From an uncultured Treponema sp. (GTDB lineage Bacteria > Spirochaetota > Spirochaetia > Treponematales > Treponemataceae): a stretch of DNA of 64,000 bases. The DNA is taken from NCBI GenBank assembly GCA_946411505.1, contig CAMKEG010000002.1, positions 124,001 through 188,000 of the forward strand. Direction: 5' to 3'. A program made the translations under genes and the position numbers. Under the pieces are notes generated by a model. It saw only the letters and a program-made list of their open reading frames with translations. It made no database searches and had not been told where the DNA came from. Numbering within the stretch: the stretch's first letter is position 1; every line of letters starts with the position of its first letter. Below are positions 52,274-61,183 of the stretch, one piece after another.

Positions 52274-52951
52274 ATGAAAAACAAAGAAATTGCGCCAATT
52301 TTGGTAGAAAGCAAGATTTTCCTCATTCGCGGCAAGCAGGTTATGGTTGACCGTGATTTGGCGGAACTCTACGGAGTTGAGACAAAAGTCATTAATCAAG
52401 CGGTAAAACGTAATTTAGAGCGTTTTCCGGAGGAATTCCGCTTTCAACTGACGGCAGAAGAGTACGACTTTTTGAGGTCGCATTTTGCGACCTCAAAAGC
52501 GTCTGAAGACGATGGATGTTTGAGGTCACAATCTGTGACCTCAAAAGGACCAAATGATTCTTTAAGGTCACAATTTGTGACCTTAAAGAATGAGGAAGAA
52601 AGCCTCCGTGGAAAGCATTCGAAATATCTCCCCTATGTCTTTACCGAACAAGGCGTCGCGATGCTTTCTGCAGTTCTGCGAAGCGAAACCGCTGTCCAGG
52701 TGAGCATACGCATAATGAAGGCTTTTGTGGAATTGCGGCATTATGTAAGCTCGCAAATTGTAAAGACGGACGACAAGGCGGAACTTGCCGAAATCCGCCG
52801 CCTGCTTTTGCTTCACATCGACCATTGCGACAAAAAGTTTACCGAGCAGGACAAAAAAATCAGCCAGATTATTCAAGTTTTGAACAATTTGATTGACGAA
52901 CCCAAGCCCAAGCGAAAAATTGGCTTTTCAACCGACAAAAGACAAACATAG
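52274..52951 (+). CDS. ORF6N-domain protein with three in-frame palindromes
   Basis: 225 residues. ORF6N/Bro-N domain at about 8-125 (ESKIFLIRGKQVMVDRDLAE, LYGVETKVINQAVKRN, YLPYVFTEQGVAML), then a helical C-terminal part (AELAEIRRLLLLHIDHCDKKF, in part). Between the two halves of the domain is a tandem set LRSHFATSK, LRSQSVTSK, LRSQFVTLK, each encoded by a perfect DNA palindrome; most relatives have one such unit. It is followed after nine bases by a small gene with its own ribosome binding site. Confidence 0.82.
   Translation: MKNKEIAPILVESKIFLIRGKQVMVDRDLAELYGVETKVINQAVKRNLERFPEEFRFQLTAEEYDFLRSHFATSKASEDDGCLRSQSVTSKGPNDSLRSQFVTLKNEEESLRGKHSKYLPYVFTEQGVAMLSAVLRSETAVQVSIRIMKAFVELRHYVSSQIVKTDDKAELAEIRRLLLLHIDHCDKKFTEQDKKISQIIQVLNNLIDEPKPKRKIGFSTDKRQT
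52470..52591. repeat. Three tandem palindromes inside the ORF6N coding sequence
   Basis: TTTTGAGGTCGCA/TGCGACCTCAAAA (52470-52498), TTTGAGGTCACA/TGTGACCTCAAA (52519-52545) and ATTCTTTAAGGTCACA/TGTGACCTTAAAGAAT (52557-52591), each with a three-base centre. Arms are 13, 12 and 16 bases. Confidence 0.9.
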
Positions 52952-52960
52952 GAGACCCAT

Positions 52961-53392
52961 ATGCAGACGGACGACGAAAAAATCACTTTTGAAAACATAC
53001 TTGTCACGCCGTTGGAACGGTGGATTGACGCGGACGTTGACTTGGACCCTGTCGCGGTGGAACGGTTGAACCGCCTTGCCGCGCTGTCAAACCAAAGCGT
53101 GGACAATGTGGTGAATCACATTCTGGAAGATTTTTTTGCGGAACATTTGGAACTTTCGGAATTGAATGCCGGCACCCTGCGCGCGGCGGCAAAAAAATGC
53201 CCATGCATTCTTGTTCTGGAAAACGGAAAGCCAATCGCCTGCGTAAAAATGATTTCCTGGGGCGACGGAAAGATGATTTTTGCTTCGGAAAAAACTCCGC
53301 CCAAAAACCGCTGCCCCGCCGCGCGCAATGAACCGATCGCAAAGCGTGACAAGTTTGTCACTGCGGCTAGCGCTGTTGGGAAATTGGGGTAA
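52961..53392 (+). CDS. Small protein cotranscribed with the ORF6N gene
   Basis: 143 residues from MQTDDEKITF, after AGGAGA. Residues about 30-60 (AVERLNRLAALSNQSVDNVVNHILEDFF, in part LSNQSVDNVVNHIL) look like a ribbon-helix-helix or CopG-type DNA-binding segment. The rest is not recognised. Operon with the ORF6N gene nine bases upstream; could be its partner or antitoxin. Confidence 0.6.
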   Translation: MQTDDEKITFENILVTPLERWIDADVDLDPVAVERLNRLAALSNQSVDNVVNHILEDFFAEHLELSELNAGTLRAAAKKCPCILVLENGKPIACVKMISWGDGKMIFASEKTPPKNRCPAARNEPIAKRDKFVTAASAVGKLG

Positions 53393-53513
53393 GGAAGGAG
53401 GAAAAAAATGGTTGTCTCTGCCGCAGAACAAATGTATTGTATATTGCCGGACATGGCGTGAAAATTTTTTAAGGTTTTTCCAAAAAAACGCCAATTTTTT
53501 AAATAAAATTCAT

Positions 53514-53568
53514 ATCTTATATGTATAAGGGAACTGCAAAGAGCGGTTCCCGATTTTTTTATAGGAGG
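53514..53568 (+). promoter_or_regulatory. Conserved rpn leader with terminator-like hairpin, copy 2
   Basis: ATATCTTATATG, then GGGAACTGC (53529-53537), AAAGA, GCGGTTCCC (53543-53551), seven T and AGGAGG. A base change relative to copy 1 keeps the stem paired. Confidence 0.75.
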
Positions 53569-53574
53569 ACAGAA

Positions 53575-54501
53575 ATGTCAGAAACAAAAAACACAATCGA
53601 AGAAAAGCCGCAGCCCAAAATTCGCGACAGGCTTTTTATCGCAATCTTTGGCGAGGACGACGAACGAAGCAAGCGCTGGCGGCTGGCCTTGTACAACGTC
53701 CTGAACGGCACAAACTACACAGACCCAGACGCGCTAAAGCTCAACACAATCGAAAACGTCATTTTCGTCACTATGTACAACGACGTGTCTTTTTTAGTTG
53801 ATAGCCAAATGACGCTTTACGAACAGCAAAGCCGCCCGAACGCTAACATGCCCTTAAGGGGGTTGTTCTACTTTTCGCAGTTGTATCAAAGGTTCATATC
53901 CGACAACAAACTGGACTTGCACCGCTCGTCGCTGATAAAGATTCCGAACCCGCGTTTCGTCGTCTTTTACAACGGGGAGCCTGACCGCGCCGAGCGCTAC
54001 GAACTTCGTCTTTCCAGCGCGTTTGAACAAAAGGACGACTCCGGCAAATTTGAATGGACTGCCGATGTGATAAACATCAACACCAACAAGAACGAAAGCC
54101 TTGTCAAAAAATGCAAACCACTATATGATTACGTAAGGCTTGTGGGGAGAATCTCCGACAACAAAGGAAATGACATGGAAATCGGGCAAGCCGTGCGCGA
54201 AGCCGTTGAATGGGCTTGCGAACAGGATTTGCTTGACGGCTTTGTCCGCGAACAAAAGGAGAACATAATCGGCATGTGTTTGACAGAGTTCAATGAAGAA
54301 ATCGCAATCCGCAACTGGCGCGAGGACGGAATTATCGAAGGCCGCGAACAAGGCGCTGCTCAAAAAGCCGTGGAAGCCGCACGGAACATGCTTGCCGAAG
54401 GCGACTCTCCAGAAAAAGTTTCTCGTTGCGTCGGCCTGCCCCTAGAGCAAGTGCTGGGACTGCAAAAAGAGCTGGCCGTCAGAAACCACGCTCCTGCATA
54501 A
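53575..54501 (+). CDS. Rpn-family nuclease-like protein, copy 2
   Basis: 308 residues from MSETKNTIEE after AGGAGG; a longer frame starting at 53521 merely translates the leader. The nuclease core has FLVDSQMTLYEQQSRPN and PLRGLFYFSQLYQRF, a variant Rpn subgroup. The C-terminal helical unit ends VGLPLEQVLGLQKELA, as in copies 1 and 3. An in-frame ATG at 54274, with GGAG 12 bases upstream, could start a 75-residue C-terminal product. Confidence 0.85.
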   Translation: MSETKNTIEEKPQPKIRDRLFIAIFGEDDERSKRWRLALYNVLNGTNYTDPDALKLNTIENVIFVTMYNDVSFLVDSQMTLYEQQSRPNANMPLRGLFYFSQLYQRFISDNKLDLHRSSLIKIPNPRFVVFYNGEPDRAERYELRLSSAFEQKDDSGKFEWTADVININTNKNESLVKKCKPLYDYVRLVGRISDNKGNDMEIGQAVREAVEWACEQDLLDGFVREQKENIIGMCLTEFNEEIAIRNWREDGIIEGREQGAAQKAVEAARNMLAEGDSPEKVSRCVGLPLEQVLGLQKELAVRNHAPA

Positions 54502-54647
54502 CCCGCAATGCCGAGTTATTAAAAATTTACGGCGTTTTTTTAGGTAAAACTCGGCGTGAATTTTGTTTGAATTGGTTAAGATGGTTTTTAAATATAAATT
54601 TAACTCACAACACTTCCGACAAAAGTTTCCAAGCGTCATCGCGGATA

Positions 54648-55781
54648 TTAGTAATTTGTAATTAACAAATGTTGAACATCTTTATTATTTCTATTCATAA
54701 AACTTACTAAGTATTTTTGTCAAAAACTCGAATATTCAGATTTTCATTTTCGTATAATGAAAGAATGAATGGTGTACTTTTTATTACCAGCATCCAATTT
54801 GCTTTACATTTATTAATTAAATAATTAGCAAGTCTTTTTTGATCTTCTTTATCAAATGTATTTTTTGCATAAGTACTGAATTCAGTATCATAGGGAGGGT
54901 CAAGAAATATAAAATCATTTTTTGTTGGTTGTGTATCATTTAAGAATTTTTCGAAATCCATGTTATAAATATCTGTGTTTGACAATTTTTCATGCAATGG
55001 TTTAGATTTATAGTATTCAATTTTTTTATTTAATGATTTACCATTTATAACCAATTCCTCCATATGGAACATTGAATTGACCTTTAGAGTTGTAACGAAA
55101 CATACCGCTGTAACAATAATTTCTGATAAATAAAAAAAGAGCCGTTGCAAGGTTTGGGTTTTCTGATTGAAGCGCTTCGTCATTATATAAAGTACGAAAA
55201 TACATATAGACACCGCTTAGAAATCCTGTTTGAATGTTCAAAAGCAAGTCATTATCTGAAAGTGTGTGCAGTTTTCTTTCAAGAGAACTCATTCGTGTAA
55301 TTTTATCAAAAAGATTTTTTCTCACTTCTTTTATGAATAATTCATGGTATGGGAATTCGGTTTTAATAATATCAGACAGTCTATTTTCAATTCTTGAGAA
55401 ACTTTCAAAAAAAACTTTTTCAACATCTATTTTAGTAATTAATCCATTCCGTTCTTTTTTATATATTGTTTCAAATTCATCATGAGAGTTACACAAGGTT
55501 TCCACAGCTTTCCATATTTTCATAATTTTTTCTGAGTATAGAAAAAAGTCTGTGTTATTTTGTTTGATTGCGTTATACAGATTAATCAATTCTATGGATT
55601 TATCATTAATAAAGAATTTCTTTGCATTGATTGAAGCATAAACTGCGCCACCGCCAATGAAAGGTTCGTAATAATCCATAAAATTTAGAGGAGTATTTTC
55701 AAGGATTATTGGTAGCTCTTTTTCTTTGCCTCCAGCCCATTTTATGAAAGGCTGCAGTTTTTCCGAGGTTCTATTTTTCAT
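54648..55781 (-). pseudogene. Dam-type (D12 class) adenine methyltransferase with two frameshifts
   Basis: The N-terminal frame gives [24 protein letters not shown] and NVPYGGIGY, then stops early. A +1 frame from about 55045 continues [12 protein letters not shown] with DFIFLDPPYDTEFSTY (motif DPPY). A second shift near 54712 joins VFDK to KYLVSFMNRNNKDVQ and ITNY, the usual end of the family. The first shift is one extra A (TATAAATGG), the second one missing A in an A5 run, so the two cancel. The combined product would be about 377 residues and methylate adenine, probably in GATC. Either an inactive gene, a slippery one, or two assembly errors. Its start overlaps the end of the next gene. 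Confidence 0.78.
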
Positions 55782-56505
55782 TGAGATTTTTCCATTTAAA
55801 AATACGTTTTTTTGATGCTTCAAAGTAGTCTTTTTCTAATTCAAAACCAATAAACTTTCTTTTCAATTCAAGACTTGCAATCCCTGTTGAACCAACGCCC
55901 ATAAATGGGTCAAAAACAATGTCGTTTTCATTTGTTGAAATTGATATTATTTTCTTTAAGATAGAAACTGGTTTTTGAGTTGGGTGTTTTGGTTCAGAAA
56001 TTCGTTCGGGTTTCATACATATTGGACTTTCTATAAAATTATGCATCTCTTTTTGTGATATAAAATTCCATGTGTGTTTTTTGTTCCAACAACAAAAAAT
56101 CATTTCACAACTATTCAGAAATCCTGCTTTAAAAATTTTTGGCGCTGGATTTGTTTTATGCCAAATCATAAATTGTGAAGTATCAAATCGATGATCAAGG
56201 CTGGCGTACCATCGTCCAAGTTGATTATAGGAAGTAAAAATAAAAAGATTTCCTGTTGGTTTTAAGATTCTAATAAAATCTTTCGTCCACTCTTCTGGAG
56301 AAAAATCTATCCAATCCCATTTCGCAACATCATTATTCATAGGAGTTCTTCCTGGAAGTGGGATATTACCTGTTGAATGTTTACCAATGTTATATGGGGG
56401 ATCTGTAAAAACCAGATCAATAGAATTATCTGGAATTTGTTTTATGAGTTTTTTACTGTCACCGCACCGTAAAAGACATCTCTGATTGGATTTTAATTCA
56501 ATCAC
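55771..56505 (-). CDS. DNA N4/N6 methyltransferase (beta-type)
   Basis: 244 residues. [12 protein letters not shown] near the N-terminus and the SAM site [22 protein letters not shown] near the C-terminus, shown in part as [11 protein letters not shown], give the motif order of beta-class enzymes such as M2.DpnII (DpnA). SSRY: KHPTQKP lies between. It is the second methylase of a restriction locus, ending inside the start of the Dam-type gene and starting in the last bases of the endonuclease gene. Confidence 0.88.
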   Translation of the reverse strand: MIELKSNQRCLLRCGDSKKLIKQIPDNSIDLVFTDPPYNIGKHSTGNIPLPGRTPMNNDVAKWDWIDFSPEEWTKDFIRILKPTGNLFIFTSYNQLGRWYASLDHRFDTSQFMIWHKTNPAPKIFKAGFLNSCEMIFCCWNKKHTWNFISQKEMHNFIESPICMKPERISEPKHPTQKPVSILKKIISISTNENDIVFDPFMGVGSTGIASLELKRKFIGFELEKDYFEASKKRIFKWKNLNEK

Positions 56506-57329
56506 TTGATTTTCCTATTTGATTGCGGAAGATACGCTTTTTTTATTTTGTTTAATGAATTTATAATTAAAGGCGCGTTTTTTCTGTATTCATCAATTAC
56601 TATGTCGTAACCATTTGGAGCTTTGCAAATCATATTCCAAAAGTCAGAGCTAATTAGAAGTTCTTCTTTTGAAAAGAATTGGAGGACTCGCCCCTGATTC
56701 CATTCGTTTCCTTCTCCATAGCGATTATATGCAGTTGCAAAATAGATTTTCACCATTTCTTCTGAACCCAAAGAATTTGTGAGAATACAATATTGTTCAA
56801 GTAAGGCTTCTTTTTCAGAACGAGCTTTTTTGTTATCTAAGTCACCGCCGATTTTTAATTCTATTAAGTAATGCATTCCTGTTTCTGGATCTTTTAAGCA
56901 ATAATCACTTTCATGTCTTTTTGTAGTTTTATCCGCTGGGTTTGAGTATTTCGTAATTCCTTCATAATCACTGATTGTGGGAATTCGTGCATGTCTTTTG
57001 TATTCTTCTAAGATTTTTGCAATATATTTTGTTTGTTCTCCATAAAGAATTCCTTCAACATGTTGAGTAACATCATAATTAATTGTTGCAATATTTATGG
57101 CCATAGTTTCGAGCATATTGCCTAGGCTTGAATCAAGCGATCGAACTAACGCTGAATAGTATTGAATTTCTGGTCCTAGTACGGAGATAAAGATATTATG
57201 AATTTTTGAGTTTATAACGCCATTTTCATTATGAAGTTCCGAAATATGTTTTTCGCAAAATGTACTTGCATATACTTCGACAGCATTTCTTACAATTGCT
57301 CTTATAGCTTTTTCTTTGTCAACAGTCAT
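56502..57329 (-). CDS. TdeIII-type type II restriction endonuclease
   Basis: 275 residues. YYSALVRSLDSSLGNMLETMAINIA, in part SLDSSLGNMLETMA, and then LLEQYCILTN, YFATAYNRYGEG.W and GRVLQFFSKEELLI match the RE_TdeIII family; HYLIELKIGGD is the likely PD-(D/E)XK core. TdeIII of T. denticola cuts GGNCC, but the target here cannot be read from sequence, and the linked methylases look adenine-type in part. First gene of a leftward restriction operon, four-base overlap with the methylase. Confidence 0.75.
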   Translation of the reverse strand: MTVDKEKAIRAIVRNAVEVYASTFCEKHISELHNENGVINSKIHNIFISVLGPEIQYYSALVRSLDSSLGNMLETMAINIATINYDVTQHVEGILYGEQTKYIAKILEEYKRHARIPTISDYEGITKYSNPADKTTKRHESDYCLKDPETGMHYLIELKIGGDLDNKKARSEKEALLEQYCILTNSLGSEEMVKIYFATAYNRYGEGNEWNQGRVLQFFSKEELLISSDFWNMICKAPNGYDIVIDEYRKNAPLIINSLNKIKKAYLPQSNRKIK

Positions 57330-57492
57330 ACAATTTACCCCAAGAATAAACTGTGTTTCGAGTGAAATTTTGCTAAAAACACAAGATTATTCTGTAATAA
57401 TACATAATATTCTTGGTGTTTGCAATAGAAATGCAGAGTAATACTTGTAAAAATATGTCAAATTTGTGAAAAAAACTATCAAAATCGGCAAT

Positions 57493-57831
57493 ATGACAAC
57501 TCAACAAATTTTTATTAATAATCTAAAAGCTTATAGAAAGCAGGCAGGCTATACACAAGCTCAACTTGCGGTTTTTATAGACAAGAGTTTCAATTATATA
57601 AACGGAATTGAATGTGGAGTTTCTTTTCCGCCGCCAGATGTAATTGACAGAATTGCCAATGTTCTAAAAATTCGACCTGTTCAATTATTTGATGAAAATG
57701 GGTGTGATAAGAATGTGATTGAATCAGATAAAGAAAAGTTTATTTCAAACCTTTCTACAAAGATAATAGCATTGATTGAACCATTGATAAAAAAAGATAT
57801 AGAAAACGGTATTAAACAAGTATTGGATTAG
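57493..57831 (+). CDS. XRE-family HTH, possible controller (C) protein of the restriction locus
   Basis: 112 residues from MTTQQIFINN; a GTG 27 bases earlier is an alternative. HTH at about 8-60 (YRKQAGYTQAQLAVFIDKSFNYINGIE, in part). It is divergent from the endonuclease gene with about 160 bases between, the usual place of C proteins that delay restriction until methylation is done. AT-rich like the whole island. Confidence 0.75.
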   Translation: MTTQQIFINNLKAYRKQAGYTQAQLAVFIDKSFNYINGIECGVSFPPPDVIDRIANVLKIRPVQLFDENGCDKNVIESDKEKFISNLSTKIIALIEPLIKKDIENGIKQVLD

Positions 57832-57927
57832 AATTTTTGCTTTGTAAAAATATCTTAGCAATGGTAAATTTTTTTATTGCTGTTTTTATTTTTAAGGAGA
57901 TTTTGTATAAGAAAATATATAATAAAT

Positions 57928-57956
57928 TTGACGGTTGAGTTGAATTTTTATATATT
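57928..57956 (+). promoter_or_regulatory. Promoter of the DUF5343-HEPN pair
   Basis: TTGACG, 17 bases, TATATT, 20 bases before an AAGGAG ribosome binding site. Confidence 0.6.
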
Positions 57957-57976
57957 TTATAAGTAAGGAGATAAAA

Positions 57977-58594
57977 ATGGCATTACCATATTTGGCATCA
58001 CCTGGTTCTGTAAGAACTTGTTTAGAAAAGATACAACAAGCATCTGTTCCACAAAGAGTTACTATAGATTTTATACAATCGGTTTTGAATATAAAAGGGG
58101 GTACTGGTTCTGCACTGGTTCCTTTTTTAAAAAAAATAGGTTTTGTTTCTACTGATGGTACACCTACTGACTTTTATAAATCTTTTAGAAATCCAATGTC
58201 TGGAAAAAAGGTCATGGCTGATGCAATAAGAGCTTCTTATTCCGATTTGGGGAATGTTAATGAATATTTTTATAATTTGAATGATAATGAATTGAAATCT
58301 CTGATTGTTCAGGTTACGGGACAAAAAAAGGATGATTCAACTATAAAACTAATATTCTCAACTCTCAAAAATTTAATTACATTTGCAGATTTTTCTTTGA
58401 CGGAAAATCCTGAATTACCAATAACGCATCAGGAGCTAGAAACTGAAGCTGAGCATTTTTCTGTAGGGCACAAAGAATCTTTGGGGTTAAATTTATCTTA
58501 TACGATAAATTTAAATTTACCTGCAACAAATGACCAGTCTGTTTTTAATGCTATATTTAAAAGTTTGAAGGAAAATTTATTAAAAAATGATTAA
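57977..58594 (+). CDS. DUF5343 protein
   Basis: 205 residues: MALPYLASPGSVRTCLEKIQ (start), FLKKIGFVSTDGTPTDFYKSF, in part GTPTDFYKSF, and DSTIKLIFSTLKNLITFADF. These match DUF5343, a wHTH-like domain of unknown function often seen beside defence genes. The C-terminal tail (about 150-205) differs and is probably an interaction part. The stop overlaps the next gene's start by eight bases, so both are made together. Probably an antitoxin, sensor or DNA-binding partner of the HEPN protein. Confidence 0.8.
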   Translation: MALPYLASPGSVRTCLEKIQQASVPQRVTIDFIQSVLNIKGGTGSALVPFLKKIGFVSTDGTPTDFYKSFRNPMSGKKVMADAIRASYSDLGNVNEYFYNLNDNELKSLIVQVTGQKKDDSTIKLIFSTLKNLITFADFSLTENPELPITHQELETEAEHFSVGHKESLGLNLSYTINLNLPATNDQSVFNAIFKSLKENLLKND

Positions 58595-59186
58595 TAATCA
58601 AGTTGAAAATCAAATACGTGCTTTTGGAATGTCTAATTCATTGTTGATAGAAGACCTTTTGCAAATTCAGCGAACTCGAGGAATTGATTTAGGAATAACT
58701 ATCAATGATAGTGAGGAAATAGCTGAAAACTATTATCCACAGTTTGGACTTGCAATACGAAATGATGCACATAAAATGAGTGCATATTATGAGATATTTT
58801 ATTGCCTAGAAAGAACAGTTAGAGAACTTGTTTCGCAAACACTTAGTCAGTCTGTAAACAATGCAGAGGATTGGTGGGATTTAACTAGTATTCCAGAGAA
58901 TATAAAACAGGAAGTTGCAGGCAGAATACAGAGGGAGAAAGATAGTGGTGTAACGGTGCGTTCTGATAGTGAACTTGATTATACAACTTTTGGCGAACTT
59001 TCTTGCATTATAATATCAAATTGGATGCTTTTCGGAAGTATTTTTTCAAGCAAAAAAGCTGTTGAAAAAGTTATGAATTCTTTAAATACTCTTCGTGGAC
59101 CAATAGCACATTGTAGTATGTTGGCTGATGATGAAATAATACGCCTGAAACTTACTATTCGTGATTGGTTTCGTTTGATGGAATAG
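58587..59186 (+). CDS. Swt1-type HEPN domain protein, candidate RNase effector
   Basis: 199 residues. The C-terminal half is an all-helical HEPN domain: YEIFYCLERTVRELVSQTL, then RGPIAHCSMLADDEI, with the Rx4H motif (R-GPIA-H) that forms the RNase site in HEPN toxins. FGELSCIIISNW is typical of the Swt1 type. Partner of DUF5343. Position next to a type II restriction locus suggests an abortive-infection or defence role, unproven. Confidence 0.8.
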   Translation: MINNQVENQIRAFGMSNSLLIEDLLQIQRTRGIDLGITINDSEEIAENYYPQFGLAIRNDAHKMSAYYEIFYCLERTVRELVSQTLSQSVNNAEDWWDLTSIPENIKQEVAGRIQREKDSGVTVRSDSELDYTTFGELSCIIISNWMLFGSIFSSKKAVEKVMNSLNTLRGPIAHCSMLADDEIIRLKLTIRDWFRLME

Positions 59187-59594
59187 TTTTTTTGTTGAAA
59201 AATATAGATTGTATGATAGGTATTTGTGAAAATACTATTACAGATTTTGAAAAATACTTTAAGAAAAATGATATAACAAAATCTGATATACAAAAAATAT
59301 AAAACAGATGGAAAATTCAAGAAAGAATACGATAAGAAAAGATAGGATTTAATGTTTTGGAAATCTGAACTTAATGAAAAAAATAGATAATGGCATGGCG
59401 AATTTTGTGGAAATTTTGCAAAAATAGTTGAAGAATATATAAATAAAATGAAGCATTAATTTTTTATGTGAATACTTTCTGCGTTAGGGATGCGCAAGGC
59501 GGCGCAGCCGGCCACCGCAACAAAGTGAGGAGGCTGTAGCGCAAGCGGAACCTGGAGCAGCCCGGCCGCCGCGATAGCGGCGGCAACGCCCTCT
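59187..59594. other. Intergenic stretch with gene remnants and a GC-rich hairpin block
   Basis: 59187-59460 is AT-rich, with short broken frames (for example a 29-codon frame from 59214) that look like the tail of a lost gene. 59480-59594 is GC-rich and forms a hairpin GCCGCCGC-GATA-GCGGCGGC near 59565-59585, marking the right edge of the AT-rich island. Confidence 0.5.
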
Positions 59595-60431
59595 CTACAG
59601 CTGAACTCCGCTCTCAATCTTGGCGTTGAACCGCTCCAGCTTTTTGCCGTCAAGCGGGTTGGGCTGGCCTTTGAGGACGGCGCGGAGGGCTTCCATTTCT
59701 TCGCCGGTAAAGGAGACGGCGCGGTTCATGTCGTTTTCAAATGAGGCTACGGCCAGCGGACAAACTTTGCGGACTAGTTCCAGCATGACTTGGGCGTATT
59801 GGCGGATTTCGTATTGGGCGTGGCCGTCCAGGCGCAGCTTTAAGAAGCGGAACAAATTGTTCAAATCCATCTGCCAGTAAAATTCCGTGTAGAGCGAAAG
59901 CGGCAAGTTGATGCGGGCCACTTCGCGCGCAAGGCCTGTGTCCAGCAACTCTGAATACGAATCGTATGAATCCTTTTGACCTTTTTGGAGCGCGGCCTGG
60001 ATTTCCTTGGCCTTGGCCTCGTCAAAGGGTTCGTCGCTGCGGCCCTGCTTGTTGTCCTTGCTTTGCGGCTCGATGTCCTTTGTTTCGGGAACGTAGAACT
60101 CGTCCTTCATGATTGAATAGCGGCCGCTCACTTCGTTCATGCGGCCAGTGCGGTGGCGAACCCATTGGCGCGCGACAAAAATCGGCATCTTTACATGAAA
60201 AGTAAAGACAACTTGCTCAAAGGGGGAGGTGTGCTGGTGGCGCAAAAGGTAGTCGATAAGGCCCGCGTCCTGCGAAACGGTTTTTGTTCCGTTGCCGTAT
60301 GACACGCGCGCCGATTGCACGATTCTTTGGTCGCTTCCCAAATAATCCACAAGGCGAACAAAGCCTTTGTCGAGAACCTTATATTCTTTGTCCAAAATTT
60401 CTTCCGCTTCGGGAACGATTGAATGCGCCAT
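59595..60431 (-). CDS. thyX: Flavin-dependent thymidylate synthase
   Basis: 278 residues from MAHSIVPEAEE after GGAGG. The ThyX signature RHRTGRMNEVS (RHRx7S) is intact, with FTFHVKMPIFVARQWV before it. ThyX makes dTMP from dUMP with FAD and methylene-tetrahydrofolate. Internal segment QSKDNKQGRSDEPFDEAKA is longer than in many homologues. Repeat copy B separates it from hisB upstream. Confidence 0.95.
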   Translation of the reverse strand: MAHSIVPEAEEILDKEYKVLDKGFVRLVDYLGSDQRIVQSARVSYGNGTKTVSQDAGLIDYLLRHQHTSPFEQVVFTFHVKMPIFVARQWVRHRTGRMNEVSGRYSIMKDEFYVPETKDIEPQSKDNKQGRSDEPFDEAKAKEIQAALQKGQKDSYDSYSELLDTGLAREVARINLPLSLYTEFYWQMDLNNLFRFLKLRLDGHAQYEIRQYAQVMLELVRKVCPLAVASFENDMNRAVSFTGEEMEALRAVLKGQPNPLDGKKLERFNAKIESGVQL

Positions 60432-60450
60432 TTTATGCCTCCAAATATTA

Positions 60451-60543
60451 CGGCTGTCCGCGCGAGTTTGGCTGCGAGCGCGGATGTTGCCGCTTATGCG
60501 GCCAGCAAACACTTATTGGCTTGCTAGCAATTTTTTTGCCGCT
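60451..60543 (-). repeat. Copy B of the covarying-stem intergenic repeat (hisB to thyX)
   Basis: Stem TCCGCGC/GCGCGGA, hairpin GCCGC-TTAT-GCGGC, AGCAA/TTGCT, and end GCCGCT at the hisB stop codon. Same orientation relative to transcription as the copies in the nif-like operon. Confidence 0.75.
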
Positions 60544-61162
60544 AAACTATTACGCCCTTCGCGCTGGGGATTTGTCCGCCGCGCCTGGGGTCGATTTCCA
60601 CCGCGGCGCGAATCGCGCGGGCGGCGGCCTTGAACAAGCCTTCGATTTTGTGGTGGTCGCTGCGGCCGCGGATTGTGTCCAAGTGCAAGTTGCATTTTGC
60701 GTTCTGGACAAAGCCGTTCCAAAAATCCTCAAAGCAGTCTGTCTGGAAGCTGGCTTCCTTTCCGTCCGCTCCAATGCTCACAAGCGGAATGTCTGTAAGA
60801 GCGGCCTCGCAAACCAAAAAGGGGCGGCCGCCAAAGTCAACCGCCGCGCGCAAGAGGCTTTCGTCCATCGGGAACAAAAACGAGCCGCTGCGGTAAATGC
60901 CCGCGCAGTCGCCCAAGGCCTTGGCAAAGCATTGGCCCAAAACGATTCCAGTGTCTTCTATTGTGTGGTGCTGGTCGACGTTTAGGTCGCCCTTGATTGT
61001 TCCGCTAAGGTCAAACAAGCCGTGCTTGCAAAAAGAGCGCAGCATGTGGTCAAAAAATCCGATTGGATTTTGAACGTCGCAATTTCCGCTTCCGTCAAGG
61101 TTCAGCGTAAGAGTGATTTGCGTCTCGCCGGTCTCTCGCGTTACAGTAGCTGTTCTTTGCAT
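60542..61162 (-). CDS. hisB: Imidazoleglycerol-phosphate dehydratase
   Basis: 206 residues from MQRTATVTRET. Metal-binding motifs FFDHMLRSFCKHG, DQHHTIEDTGIVLG and RSDHHKIEGLFKA are present. It dehydrates imidazoleglycerol phosphate in histidine synthesis; no fused phosphatase domain. The ATG eight bases after GGAG is taken as start, since the ATG two codons earlier is too close to it. It follows hisG after a 165-base gap packed with hairpins. Confidence 0.93.
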   Translation of the reverse strand: MQRTATVTRETGETQITLTLNLDGSGNCDVQNPIGFFDHMLRSFCKHGLFDLSGTIKGDLNVDQHHTIEDTGIVLGQCFAKALGDCAGIYRSGSFLFPMDESLLRAAVDFGGRPFLVCEAALTDIPLVSIGADGKEASFQTDCFEDFWNGFVQNAKCNLHLDTIRGRSDHHKIEGLFKAAARAIRAAVEIDPRRGGQIPSAKGVIV

Positions 61163-61183
61163 TTTCATTTCTCCAAAAATCCG

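Noticed and set aside
52470..52591. CRISPR-like repeat array
   Set aside because: The three units are in frame inside a recognisable protein, are internally palindromic, differ from each other and have no spacers of even length.
53521..53574. Earlier start for rpn copy 2 (MYKGTAKSG...)
   Set aside because: Those codons are the conserved leader hairpin and U run; the ATG after AGGAGG at 53575 is the real start.
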